Of a DNA stretch of 64,000 nt, positions 47,603 to 59,723 are shown one piece after another. Every line of letters begins with the position of its first letter. The stretch's first letter is position 1. Source of the DNA: Populus alba (lineage: Eukaryota > Streptophyta > Magnoliopsida > Malpighiales > Salicaceae); assembly GCF_005239225.2 (NCBI RefSeq), contig NC_133302.1:16285357-16349356 (forward strand). Direction: 5' to 3'. The position numbers and the translations under genes were made by a program. Below the pieces are notes generated by a model. That model saw nothing but the letters and a program-made list of their open reading frames with translations. It was not told where the DNA came from and searched no databases.

Positions 47603-48383
47603 CAAGGGCAGAGGCATGTATGGGCTCTAGTGGGCTCTAGTCGAGGTCAAGATTTTATCAATATTTTTTTACTAGTTTTATGTAATGAAAAATTTTAATT
47701 CTCAATTAAGGTATCAAAAAATACTTAAAATTTACATTGAGCCTTCTAATATGATATTTTAGCTTGGGTTAAAAATTTCAGAATTTTTGAAGAAATTCAG
47801 AAATTTTATACAAAATCATAATTTGACCAGTTTTATATTATTCGATGTAATTTTCAATCCGACCATCAGATTTGAGTTGAAATTTTTTAAAAATAAGGGA
47901 GAAAAAAAGTAAGGGAAAAATATAAACAAAAAAATCCAAGGAAAAAAAGAAAAGAAAGTGAGAGAATAACTTTTAAACTTACAAAGTTCAACTTATAAAA
48001 TATTAATCTAAGAAATAATCAAGTGAAGGAAGGAGGAATTGAGAGAGGGAAAAAATTTAATTACCTTGTTTTTCAGTTGACATGAGATTGTTTTTTTTTC
48101 CCGGTTGAGGGGTTGTTACAAAATCGATTCAGATTTAATTATAGATGAATTATATTTCACAAAACATCGAAGGATGTGACTTAATAGTGAGTTTATTTTT
48201 ACTTTCACTTTAATTTTATATACTTTCAAATTTATTTTTTTTATGTTTTGGGTAGTGTATTTGAATTAAAACTTTATTGTTAACTTTAAAAATTCATGTA
48301 CATTAGTTAATAATTTATCTTAAAAAACATTTAAATATTTATTTAATGGCCCAGGGCAGGAAACATTCCTAGCTCCGCCCTTG
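47603..48383. mobile_element. hAT-like non-autonomous element, 781 bp
   Basis: The ends are CAAGGGCAGAGGC and, complemented, CAAGGGCGGAGCTAG. The flanks are TCTGTTTA (47595-47602) and a TCTTTTT(T)A stretch from 48384, an approximate 8-bp duplication as expected for hAT. The paralogous place near 57640-57650 has TCTGTTTAATCAAAATTAC with no insertion, confirming the left border. No ORF. Confidence 0.75.
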
Positions 48384-48479
48384 TCTTTTTTAAAGAAAAT
48401 TACAAGATGGGACTCCTCCATCTAAAAACAAGTCTATGAATGAAGAAACCAAAAGAAGTTCAGATGGAAGTCCTCATCT

Positions 48480-50222
48480 TCAACATCCAGATGCGCTCAT
48501 TATCCCAGAAATTATGGGCTTAACGTTTAGAGCATTGGGATTTCGCAGGGCCTCCTGGTCCTCTATATGCAAGGTTAATGTTAGCAAGCTTCACATTCTG
48601 ACATGGGAAGCCACTACTGCAAGCAATTCCGAACAGCAACCGGAGTTGCAGAAGTTCCCCTTATGCTCTTAAAAACTAAACATCACTGATCTTCACTTTT
48701 GATGGAGCCTGCAAAAGAAAAAAAAAAAAACATTAAGACCCCAAAAGACTTCTAGTAATCTCCCTGGGCTAGAAAGAACATAAAAAAATTAATATGCATG
48801 TGCATGCAATCTTCAGAATAGCAGCATTATTGAATCTACCATAATGTAAAAAGATTTCGATAAATTGTGGAGTGTTTGAGCCACGAATTGGGTAAAATAT
48901 TGTTCATAGTAATTTAATATTGTGAACATATTCTTATGGTAACAGAAAAAAGCAATACCTTTAGACTGCATTGGTTCCATGGGCAATACACTTGATCTAT
49001 GATGACAGGGTTTGGACATTGTTCATGGACAATATCCTCAAAATGCATGTTAGATGCGACACCACCGTATAAATTTGGCCAAGATTTTATTCTAACACCA
49101 TTTGTAGTATCCGAGATGGTGCAGTTCTTGACAAATATATTCCAGACACAGGTTTCTCATTGGGATATTTCCCTAAACTTTCCAACACTGATGCCATGGC
49201 CAGGTCCACATGTTACTCCTGTGATGTGTAGTTCCTCGGTTGCCATCCCCCACGGAGATACAATCATCGCCTGTGCCAATTTTTGAATCGATTAATGTAG
49301 ATCCCAGTAGATCGGCCGATGTGGATTCCATCGGTGTTTACACTCTCACCAGGTGCTCTCACGGTAAAATGCTGGAAGGTGAGGTTTCTGCACCCCAAGA
49401 CGTTAACATGAAAGTTCTTGCTATCTCGACTAGTTATATCTCGGACTAATGCATTGGTGATGAAATCGAACCTTATATTCTGATCCATATTAAAAGCAAA
49501 TGATTAAAGAAACTTTGTTAGTGCCATAACATATAATAAAAAAAAAACTCACTAAATTTGTGACCCAAGAGGAGGAAATTAGGCTTCATAATGGCGAGTA
49601 GATTACCATTGGGAGGCTGTCACAATCTTTATATTTCTGACATGTACTTTTGCTCCATGCAACCTTTCCCTGCCCATCAAAAGTACCTCTTCCCGACAAT
49701 GTAAATTGATCTATGTATCTGAAATTAACCCAATGACCTCCTGACAGCTTATCTGGGTCAACCGGTGCCTGCAATATACCATCAACTTGGAGCTTGATCG
49801 CAGCCTTGCAAGGACCTGCTAGTGTTACTCTCCGTAACCAGTATGTTCCACTTGGAATAAGAACTTCACTGGCCTTTGTTGAAGCACAAGCAGATTTCCA
49901 AGCATTGGTTAAAGCCTAAAAAGGGAAAGAAAAGGGCAATATTTAGAGAGGATCAATAGTTCTCAAATTCGGGTATTACGCTGAAAATCTAACATAAAAA
50001 ACGTTTTGACTCGAATATTATATATTCTGCTATTTAAAAGTCATATGCATGCATGCGAGAAAATATATAAGATACCTCCGTGATATCTTTACCGGCACCA
50101 TATTTAGTCACATCGAAGACACAATTTGACTGGGCTTGAGTAGTTGATGCTAACAATAAGAATACTGAGAATGATATTATTGCAGATGACACAACTTCCA
50201 AGCCCATCTTTTTGTTAGCCAT
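48480..50222 (-). pseudogene. Exopolygalacturonase-like gene, copy 1 (GH28), several frameshifts
   Basis: A secreted pectin-degrading enzyme of the GH28 family by homology; similar genes are often pollen-expressed. Exons: 50076-50222 (signal peptide [19 protein letters not shown]), 49607-49915, 48959-49479, 48480-48708. Catalytic motifs remain recognisable: NTDGIH, GTGDDC, CGPGHG, RIKSW. Against copy 2, exon 3 has extra bases in ATTAATCG (49293), GGCAACC (about 49242), GGAAAG (about 49180), GAATATATTTG (+2) and GTCCATGAAC, and a missing A in CCAAACCC. Exon 4 is 4 nt longer than in copy 2 and has further shifts and stops. Exon 2 (309 nt) is open and in phase. The high number of one-base insertions may be decay or consensus error. 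Confidence 0.85.
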
Positions 50223-50283
50223 GTTGCTTTCTTTCTTAACTGTTCTAGGTAAACGGACAAATTTCTTAACCTTCCATGTCGAT

Positions 50284-50292
50284 CCTTTATAG
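50284..50292 (-). promoter_or_regulatory. TATA box of polygalacturonase copy 1
   Basis: The minus strand reads CTATAAAGGATCG about 65 nt upstream of the ATG. The motif and spacing are conserved in copy 2 (59495-59502). Confidence 0.6.
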
Positions 50293-50449
50293 GGAAAGGG
50301 AGGACTTCAACACCACTCGTAAAATTAATCAAGCAGTTGATGAGTTTTTGTCCATGTTTGTGCAAGGTTGTAGCTTTGCCATTCAATTCCATTACTATTA
50401 TTAGCTTCTCTTGCAATATAGCATATGAAAATATTTGCAGAAAAATCTC

Positions 50450-50452
50450 TCT

Positions 50453-50487
<35 letters not shown>

Positions 50488-50525
50488 GTATATTAATGTA
50501 TATGTATATATATGTATATGTTTAG
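50450..50525. repeat. (TC)n-(TA)n microsatellite
   Basis: TC repeats, then TA/TATG repeats, then GAGAGA up to 50540. It makes the low-complexity ORF 50337-50525. Confidence 0.85.
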
Positions 50526-50564
50526 AGAGAGAGAGAGAATTTTGAAAGTGTAATGTTTTTATTT

Positions 50565-52260
50565 AAAATTTTATTATTACTATATCAAGGAATTGGAAAA
50601 TAAAATAAAATGGAATCAACATCTTCAATAACAAAATCTTCAAAAATAGAGGAATTTTTATAAAATTAAACCCTAGCATCAATCTCATTGATGTCAGCCT
50701 CAGTTGTTATCTTTTTATATGAAATTACTAGGTCAGGTTTAGAACTCTTGACCGAAGATAATTGAGTATTCGAACCTACCTTGTCAAAATCTTACATGTT
50801 TTCCCCCCTTTTCCTCTTTTCTCTTAACATTCTCTCTTGAACTCAATCTTTTCTATCATTGATTATTTTCAATTCCAAGAGTATATGTGTTTTTATCTCT
50901 TTAAACACTCTCTAGCATTTAAAGGTGTAAGAATATAAAAAAATGAAAAGTGGTCTCCTTTCCCACAACAACTTCCCATCACTTTTTATAAAGCCAATAA
51001 TCAAAAGGGTCTGTCTATTTGGCAAAAAGGTTCGACAGGTTCAGCAAATCAGTCTTGTTGTTTCTCAAACTAGTTGGACCATTTTAGCTATTGGTAAATT
51101 TGATATTTTAAGTCGAAAACCTTTTCTTTTTCCATCTTCTTATCACTCTGCTTCTCGATTTATTCTTTTCATTTTTTCATACCATTAAAATATCATTACA
51201 ATGATTTTATTATTTATTTTATTATTACTTTTATTTGATTTATCTCGGGGTTTTACATAGAATTTGATTTTGGTTAAAGAGAATTGTCATATTGAGATTT
51301 TAGGTTAACCGAGCTATAAACAAAGATTTTCGTTGTAGTTAAAAGGGATTGATAAAATTGAGATCTTAGGTTAGTCCTAACAGAAGACAATGATTTTAGG
51401 TTCTCGTTAAAGGGAATTCACCAAATTAGAATTTCAAGTTAATCGATCTGTGAAACTAAAGTTCTAGTTAAAGGATATCAATGAGATGCAAGATTTCAAG
51501 TCAACTGAGCTGAGAGCAAAGGTTATCAAGATGACATTTCTTGACAAAAACAGTTTGAATTTATAGTTCTGGTTAAAGGGGATTGTTGCGAAAAATAGAG
51601 TTTTCAGGTTGGCTGAACTAAAACTTTTGAGAAGATTAAGTTTGAAGAACAATCTGATTATTTTGTACAAACTTACGATGAAAAACATTTGATAAGTTTT
51701 TACCGTGTAAAAATTATAAAGTGGGGGGGCTTCTGTTACTATCTAATTTTTGACCTATTTTTCAAAATGTTTCAGGAAAAAAAAAAACAAAAAAGAGTAA
51801 AAGACAAAAAAAAACCCCCCAAAAAATATGTTGAAATAATTGCATTATTTTCAATGTCTTTCCAAATAATTTATTTTTAAAAAACTATCCATGCGTTTTA
51901 GTTTTTAATGCGCTCATTGCGTCCATATTAATGTTGACTTTTTTTCACAAGTCAAAACAAAAAAATAAATCAACAAAGAAAAAAAAATGCATTTATATTT
52001 TAGTGATTTAATTGTAATTTTGGAATGGAGAAGACCAACTTTAAAATTGGAAACCCTCTCACCAGTAACCCAACTTTTAATGAAATGGTCCACAATCAAT
52101 TTTCTTAATCCAATGACAGGTGTTGATTCTTCCACCACTAGAATTGCCTCCTTGACCTCTCTACTATCAATATCAACACTAGAAGCCTCCACCTCAAGTA
52201 CCACCACCAACTCCCTATAAAACCAAAACCAATGGAAGCTAGCACCGTGTCCACTAAGTC
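50565..52260 (+). mobile_element. Coding-free LTR element, copy A
   Basis: A left LTR part ends GGGGTTTTACA at 51257. The internal region is 51258-51733, built of five diverged units beginning GTTAAA(G) (about 51276, 51339, 51405, 51466 and 51572), most carrying a GAGATTT..GGTTAACCGAGCT-type phrase. A G-rich tract GTGGGGGGGCTTC at 51721-51733 precedes an LTR start TGTTACTATCT at 51734. The right LTR is followed to about 52260. No coding domain. The left border is not fixed. Copy A lacks about 120 bp present in copy C near 53750-53850. Confidence 0.6.
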
Positions 52261-53159
52261 AAACAAGTCCATGTTCCAATCATTTATGATAGCTTTTTCA
52301 CTATCGTTTTAGCTTTCCACCTGACATCACTCTATCGAAAAGTGTCGCCGTGACATCATGCCCCACAAGGAGGGCACCACAACAACTTTGATAGATCAAC
52401 CTGAATCCTAAGGAGATGAGAGACAAAATAAAAAAAGAAAAATAAAATATCACTAATCGAGGATTGTAGTGTTTAGTAATCAGAGGAAGCTGCTCGCACC
52501 ACCAGAGCGCTGCAACTTGCTTCATTTATTACATATGCATTGCCCGCACCAACCAATCTTTACATGAACATTAACTTTAGTCCTCTGTATTTGATTTAGT
52601 GTAAAATCTGGTTCTTCAACCCCTAATTACTTCAAATTAGTAGAACTTAGTTTTATTCTGACAAACCAAGCTCCAAAACGTTTCTTGGATATTACAAAGT
52701 CTCTATATTTAGGCAATCAAAATAAACTACTAAGCCAATTCCTAAAAATACCAAATCTAAACGGATAAAATTAAAAGAAGATATTTAAGTTTTTTTGTGC
52801 TTGTAATATGGTAATCACTAATGTTAATTAATTTTTAGTATTTAACCTTATTCAAAAAACATTGTATGGATTATTTTATGCAATACGATGTTAGTATAAT
52901 TTTTTTAAAACTGATGACATTCTTAAAAGAATAAGTTTCATAACTTAATTCAGCTATGATCATTTATTTTTGGAGATATTATATATTTGGCTTGTGAAAT
53001 TGTTAATTTTCGATTCTACTTTAAGTTTTGCCCTTTTGATATGAATTTATTTTTCTATTTTTTATAAAATACTTTTAAAATGCATACTATTGTAGTTTTA
53101 GTTTTTCTATTTAAATATCTACAAGGATTTAATGGCGATGAAGTTGCTTCTATATGTTG
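52261..53159. other. Spacer with paralogous empty site for the CACTA at 55913
   Basis: No gene. The stretch 52787-53100 is collinear with 55665-55912 plus 57138-57215. At 53011-53021 it reads CGATTCTACTT followed by TAAGTTTTG without interruption, the pre-insertion state of the small CACTA site. Confidence 0.8.
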
Positions 53160-53600
53160 ATACAAAGCATAGCTAATCTTCACTTTGGATGGAAACTACG
53201 GAAAGAAGGAAGAAAAAAACTTCAAAAAAGACAATTTTTTAAGTTATAAAAATGATTTTGGATAAACTATTGATCCCCAAGATAGAGTAACATCACAATT
53301 TAATACAGTGAAATATTCTTTTGAGAGGAAATTGCAATGCCTTTTTAGTACTCTAATTCAATGGACACCACGCTTGATCTATGATAGGGGTTTTTGAGTT
53401 ATTGTCTATATTTTATTTCTCTACTTTCATGCTTCAGAATTTTGGAAACGTAGTTTAAATAAATTATAACACAAATTTTCATGGAATTTTTTTTTTCTTT
53501 TTAATAAAAAAACAAAAGGTGAAGTTGATGAATTTTGTCCATTTTCGTGTAAGGTCGTAGCTTTTACCATTCATTTTCATTACTATTATTAGCTTATATA
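53160..53600 (-). pseudogene. Short remnant of a third polygalacturonase copy
   Basis: Only landmarks survive: the exon 4 start region (AGCTAATCTTCACTTTGGATGG, about 53168-53190), the exon 3 end region (CACGCTTGATCTATGATAGGG, about 53368-53390), and the upstream flank (GTTGATGAATTTTGTCCAT, from 53525). Nearly all coding sequence is deleted. Confidence 0.65.
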
Positions 53601-53639
53601 TAGATAGAGAGAGAGAGAGATAATTTAGAAAGTCTAATG

Positions 53640-55420
53640 TTATTTAAAGTTTTATTAAATACTATATCAAGGGCGAAAATAAAATAAAATGGAATCAACA
53701 TCTCCAATAACAAAATCTTCAAAAATAGAGGAATTTTTATAAAATTAAACAAATCTTTCCATGAAATTCCAGGCTACTATGGACTGGGTGATTGATATAT
53801 ATATATATATATATAGTCAATTTACATTTCTCCAAAATTTCACTGTAAACCCTAGCATCAATCTCATGATGTCAACCTTAGTTTGTTATCTTTTTATATG
53901 AAATTGCTAGGTTAGGTTTAGAACTCCTAACCGAAGATAATTGAGTCTTTGAATCCTAACTTGTCAAAAATCTTCCATGTTTTCCCCTATTTTCCTCTTT
54001 TCTCTTAACATTCTGTCTCTAACTCAATCTTTTCTCTCATTGGTTTTTTTCAATTCCAAGAGTAGATGTCTTTTTATCTCTTAAAACACTCTGTAGCCTT
54101 TAAAGGTGCAAGAATATAAGAAAAATGAAAAGTGGTCTCCTTTCCTGCAACAACTTCTTGTCAGTTTTATAAAGTCAATAATCAAAATGGTCTGACTATT
54201 TTGCGAAAGGGTCCGACAGGTTCAGCAAATCGGTCTTGTTGTTTCTCAAAATAATTGGACCATTTTAGCTATTGGTAAATTTGATATTTTAGCCAAAAAA
54301 ACCTTTTTTTTTTCCAATCTTCTTATCATTTTGTTTCCCGATTTATTCTTTTCATTTTTTTCATACCATTAAACTATAATTACAATGATTTTATTATTTA
54401 TTTATTATTATTATTTTTTTTTTTTTATTTTATTTATCTTAGGGTTTATACAAAGAATTTAGTTCTAGTTAAAGAGAATTGCCATATTAAGATTTTAGAT
54501 TAACCGAGCTATAAACAAAGATTTTCGTTGTAGTTAAAAGGGATTGACAAATTGAGATCTAAGGTTAGTCGAACAGAAGACAATGATTTTAGGTTATGGT
54601 TAAATGGAATCACCAAATTAGAATTTCAAGTTAATCGATCTGTGAAACCAAAGTTCTAGTTAAAGGATATCACTGAGATGCAAGATTTCAAGTCAACTGA
54701 GCTGAGAGCAAAAGTTATCGAGATGACATTTCTTGACAAAAATAGTTGAATTATAGTTCTGGTTAAAGAGGATTGTTGTGAAGATAGAGTTTCAAGTCAA
54801 CTGAACTAAAACTTTGAGAAGATTAATTTTTGAAGAACAATCTGATTATTTTTACAAACTTACAATGAAAAGCACTTGATAACTTTTTACCGTGTAAATA
54901 TTGTAAAGAGGGGGCTTCTATTACTATCCAATTTTGACCAATTTTTCAAAATGTTGAAATAATTGCATCATTTTCAACGTCTTTCCAAATAATTTAAAAT
55001 AATAAAAAAAACTATCCATGTGTTTAGTTTTTAATGTGCTCATGGCATCAATATTAATGTTGCCTTTTTTTCACAAGTCAAAACACAAAAATAAATCAAC
55101 AAAAAAAAAAAAATAAAAAATGCATTTATATTTTAGTGATTTAATTGTAATTTTGGAATGGAGAAGACCAACTTTAAAATTGGAAACCCTCTCACTAGTA
55201 ACCCAACTTTTAATCAAATGGTCCACAATCAATTTTCTTAATCCAATGACAGGCGTTGATTCTTCCACCACTAGAATTGCCTCCTTAACCTCTATACTAT
55301 CAATATCAACACCAGAAGCCTTCACCTCCATTACCACCACCAACTCCCTATAAAACCAAAACCAATGGCAACTAGCACCATGTCCACTAAGTCAACCAAG
55401 TCCCTAACGAGGCTTAATTT
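53640..55420 (+). mobile_element. Coding-free LTR element, copy C
   Basis: Collinear with copy A. The left LTR ends AGGGTTTATA at 54450; the internal repeat array is 54451-54918; the tract GAGGGGGCTTC at 54908-54918 is followed by TATTACTATCC, where the LTR TG has become TA. The right part, to about 55400, matches 51900-52250 closely. Small ORFs on the minus strand (55071-55343, and 51914-52210 in copy A) are shared only because of the duplication. Confidence 0.6.
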
Positions 55421-55912
55421 TTTTCAAATCTTAAAAGTTAGTCCACAAACCTTTAATTGTTGTAAATCAATAAATTTGAATTTTTCTCAACATCATTTTT
55501 TATAAGTAAACAAGACAATGAACCAAGCCCAAACCTATAGTATTGCAATGTCAAAGAACCAATTTTTTTTTCTTAAAAAAAAAAGAAATTGAAGGAACAA
55601 AACATAAAATACTAAATGACAAAAAAAAGAAGAAGAAGAAATCACTACTATTAATTCAAAGAAGATATTTAAGTTTTTTTGTACTTGTAATTTGGTAATC
55701 ACTACTGTTAATTAATTTTTTAGTACTTAACCTTATTTCAAAAAAAACATTGTAAGGATTAATTTATGTAATATGACGTTTATATAATTTTTTTTTAAAA
55801 AATAATATCATTCTTAAAACAATAAGTTTCATAACTTAATTCAACTAGGATCATTTATTTTTGGAGATATTATATATTTGGCTTGTGAAATTGTTAATTT
55901 TCTATTCTACTT

Positions 55913-57137
55913 CACTACCAGAAAATCAATAAATACAAACGGAAATACCGAGGGAATATTTCTGTCGGTAAATTTTCGAGGGATTTTACTGTGAGAAAAA
56001 AAATTAAAAACAAAGCAAAAAAAATGATGCCGTGTCATTTTTTTACCAACAGAATTACCGACGGAATAATTACAAAGGCCTGTCGGTATTTTCCAGAGAG
56101 CTCCAGAACTGTTCATTTTCCAATTGCACTGTTAATTGTTTTACTTTACGGACAACATCACCGACGGATTGAAAATTCGTCAGTGTGTTTTGGCAGTTTT
56201 CTGAAAAAATTCAATTGATTTAAAATTTTCATTTAAATATTACAAACGGAATCACCGACGGATTGAAAAATCATCGGTAATTTTTGTCGGTTTCTGAAAA
56301 CTTTTTACGAAATTGAAAATTTAAATTAAATATTATCGACGAAATTACCGATGAGATAATTAAAAAATATTAATATTCAATTATCCGTCGGTAAATCCGT
56401 CGGTAACGCGCCACAATAAAAAACCTGAATCCACATATTTCACAAGAGACAAACCCATTATTTCTTTTTCTTCTTCTACTACTTCTACTTCTTCTTCTTC
56501 TTCTTCTTCTTCTACTTCTACTTCTACTTCCTCCTCTTCTTCTTCTTCACTATATGTAAAAAACATCAATATTTATTTCTTTCTCTTCTTTTCTCTCCTC
56601 ATCTTCTTCTTTTATCCTCCTAGTTTTTTTAAAATAATATGCTTTAAGAATTTTTTTTTCCTTAGCTTCACTTGCAAGTATATTAAGGTAAGATTTTTCA
56701 TTTTTCTTATTTTTTCATGATTTTTTTCACTATATTTGTTTTTTATTTAATTTTAATTGATTTTGTTCTTAATAAATTGTATAAATGTTGTTGATTTATT
56801 TATAGGAATTTTTAAATTTTTAGCAATTGCAACTTCATTTTTTTTAGAATTTTTTTAGTTGAATTAATTTTTTTGTTTTATTTATTTATTGCAAATTTGT
56901 TTGAGTTGATTTTCTTATTCTTTTTTTCCAAGCATTTTGAGTATATATTATACAATGTTGATTTATGCTAATTTAATTATTTTATAATTTTAAAAATGAA
57001 TTTTTTAAATAATTACCTACAGATTCACCGATGGAAATTCTTCGTCGGTGATTTTGTTGGTAAATTAATTACCAATGGAATATGTGTCTTACGCCGATGG
57101 AAAAAATCCATCGGTAAAACTGTTTAATCTTGTAGTG
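55913..57137. mobile_element. Small non-autonomous CACTA element, 1225 bp, CTT target duplication
   Basis: The left end is CACTACCAGAAA and the right end CTTGTAGTG. CTT lies on both sides (55910-55912 and 57138-57140), and the empty paralogue at 53019-53021 has one CTT. ACCGACGGA-type motifs are scattered inside both ends, and a TTC/TAC microsatellite fills 56466-56545, the source of a spurious poly-Glu ORF. No transposase. Confidence 0.93.
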
Positions 57138-57140
57138 CTT

Positions 57141-57735
57141 TAAGTTTTGTCCTCTTGATAGGATTTTATTTTTTCTTTTTTATAAATACTTTTTAAAATG
57201 CATACTATTGTAGTTTTAGTTTTTCTATTTAAATATCTACAAGGATTTATTAATTGAGTGCATTCAATTTTCAAAGTTCAGAAAATGTGTGTAGAGTAAC
57301 AAATTCAAATTAAACAACAATCAATTATTCAAAGTTAGGAAATATTCGTTTCAGGTCATATTTGACAAAGTTAATTAATATTTTTTAAAAAAATCATTAA
57401 ACAAAAATGTAATATTCAAACTAAAAAAAAAATAAGAGTAAAAGGAATTTGTACCAAAAAGGGCATGGACCGTAAGTAATAAATTAAAAAAAATAAAGGA
57501 AAAATCTTTTAGGGTTGCTATATGATTTACACTGTTTTTGCATCTTTTTTTTATACATAAGATTGAAGATTTATTGAAATTAAATTGTAAAAGAAACCAA
57601 GCGATCTTGTATTTAAAATTAAAATAATTAAATTTTATTCATCTGTTTAATCAAAATTACAAGATGGACTTCTCCATCTAAAAACGAGCCTACGAATGAC
57701 GAAACCAAAAGAATTTCAGATGGAAGTCCCTATCT
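57141..57735. other. 3' flank of polygalacturonase copy 2
   Basis: AT-rich and collinear with 47140-47602 plus 48384-48479 of copy 1, without the hAT-like insertion. No gene. Confidence 0.7.
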
Positions 57736-59451
57736 TCAACATCCGGATGCGCTCATTATCCCAGAAATTATGGGCTTAACGTTAGAACATTGGGATTTTG
57801 CAGGGCCGTCTGGTCCGCTATATGCAAGTTTAATGTCAGCAAGCTGCACCTTGTCACATGGGATGCCACTGCTGCAAGCAATCTGAACAAACAACCGAGT
57901 TGCGGAAGTTCCCCTTATATTCTTAAAACTAACATCACTGATCTTCACTTTTGATGGAGCCTGCAAAAGAAAACAAGAAAGAACATTAAGACCCCAATAG
58001 ACTTTTAGTAATCTCCCTAGAACTAATGAACATAAAAAAATTAGTATGCTTGTGTAGGTGTTCTTCAGAATTGCATTATGGATCTAGCCTGATGCAACCA
58101 ATTATGGAATGCAGTGCACAGCATGTTTGCTTCACAGTCAATACTATGAATTGCGAATTGCGTTGAAACATTTTTTTTTTCATAAGATGTAAGAAAGATT
58201 TTGATAAATTGGTGGAGTGTTTGAGCCACGAATTGGGTAAAATATTGTCACAGTAATTTATTAGTACTGTGAAAATATCCTTATGGTAACAGAAAAAAGC
58301 AAATACCTTTAGACTGCATTGGTTCCATGGGCAATACACTTGATCTATGATGACAGGGTTTTTGGACATTGTTCATGACAATATCCTCAAAATGCATGTT
58401 AGATGCGGCACCACCGTATAAAAGCTGGCCAAGATTTTATTCTAACGCCATTTGTAGTATCTGAGATGGTGCAGTTCTTGACAAATATTCCAGAAACAGG
58501 TTTCTCATTGGGGTATTTCCCTAAACTTCCAACACTGATGCCATGGCCAGGTCCACATGTTACTCCTGTGACGTGTAGTTCTTCGGTGCCATCCCCCACG
58601 GAGATACAATCATCGCCTGTGCCAATTTTTGAATCGATAATGTAGATCCCAGTAGATCGGCCGATGTGGATTCCATCGGTGTTTACACTCTCACCAGGTG
58701 CACTCACGGTAAAAATGCTGGAAGGTGAGGTTTCTGCACCCCAAGACGTTAACATGAAAGTTCTTGCTATCTCGACTAGTTATATCTCGGACTAATGCAT
58801 TGGTGATGAAATCGAACCTTATATTCTGATCCATGTTAGAAGCAAACAAAAGGCAAATGATTAAAGAAACCTTGGTAGTGCCATAACATATAATTAGGCT
58901 TCATAATGGTGAGTAGATTACCATTGGGAGGCTGTCACAATCTTTATCTTTCTGACATGTACTTTTGCTCCATGCAGCCTTTCCCTGCCCATCAAAAGTG
59001 CCGCTTCCCGACAATGTAAATTTATCTACGTATCCGAAATTAACCCAATGACCTCCTGAGAACTGATTTGGGTCAACCGGTGCCTTCAATATGCCATCAA
59101 CTTGGAGCTCAATCGCAGCCTTGCAAGGACCTGCTAGAGTCAATTTCCGTAACGAGTATGTCCCACTTGGAATAAGAACTTTGCTGGGGTTGGTTGAAGC
59201 ACAAGCATCTTTCCAAGCATTGGTTATACTACATATTCAGCTATTTAAAAATCAAACGCATGCGTGCGAGAAAATATATAAGATACCTCTGTGATATCTT
59301 TATCGGCACCATATTTAGTCACATCGAAGACACCTTTTGATTGGGCTTTAGCTGCTGATGCTAACAATAAAAATACTGAGAATGATATTATTGCTGAGGA
59401 TACAACTTTCAGGCCCATCTTTTTGTCAGCTATGTTGCTTTCTTTCTTCAA
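57736..59451 (-). CDS. Exopolygalacturonase-like gene, copy 2 (GH28), damaged
   Basis: Predicted secreted pectinase. Exons: 59287-59451 (start either at 59451 or, matching other members better, at the ATG at 59418; signal peptide [16 protein letters not shown]), 58922-about 59226, 58307-58825, 57736-57960. All four GH28 motifs are intact: [34 protein letters not shown]. Exon 4 is a clean ORF ending IMSASGC. Exon 3 is 519 nt instead of 516, with an extra base in each of three runs: T5 near 58711, T4 near 58425 and A5 near 58361. Compared with copy 1, roughly 115 bp of intron 1 with its acceptor and the first bases of exon 2 are deleted, so exon 1 no longer splices in phase. Homopolymer errors could explain exon 3 but not this deletion. 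Length without breaks would be near 390 residues. Confidence 0.75.
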
Positions 59452-59494
59452 TACTCTAGGAAAAGGAATGAATTTCTTAATCTTCCATTGCGAT

Positions 59495-59502
59495 CCTTTA
59501 TA
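59495..59502 (-). promoter_or_regulatory. TATA box of polygalacturonase copy 2
   Basis: TATAAAGG on the minus strand, about 80 nt before the ATG at 59418. The context GGATCG is conserved with copy 1. Confidence 0.6.
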
Positions 59503-59723
59503 GGGCGAGAGGGGAATTCAACACCACTCGTAAATTTATCATGCAGTTGATGAATTTTGTCCATGTTTGTGCAAGGTTGTAGCTTTGCCCTTCAATGTCA
59601 TTGCTATTATTAGCTTATCTTGCAATATAGCATATCAAAATGTTCTAAGAAAAATCTATATATATCGATCACACTGTCCATACAAGCCTAATTTCATGTA
59701 AAGATTTGTTTAATGTAATAAAT

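Noticed and set aside
51914..55343. Similar minus-strand ORFs of 98 and 90 codons (51914-52210 and 55071-55343)
   Set aside because: Their similarity is explained by duplication of the LTR element. Differences between them do not favour synonymous positions, and no homologue is recognised.
56381..56569. Minus-strand ORF with long Glu/Val runs
   Set aside because: It is a translation of the TTC/TAC microsatellite in the small CACTA element.
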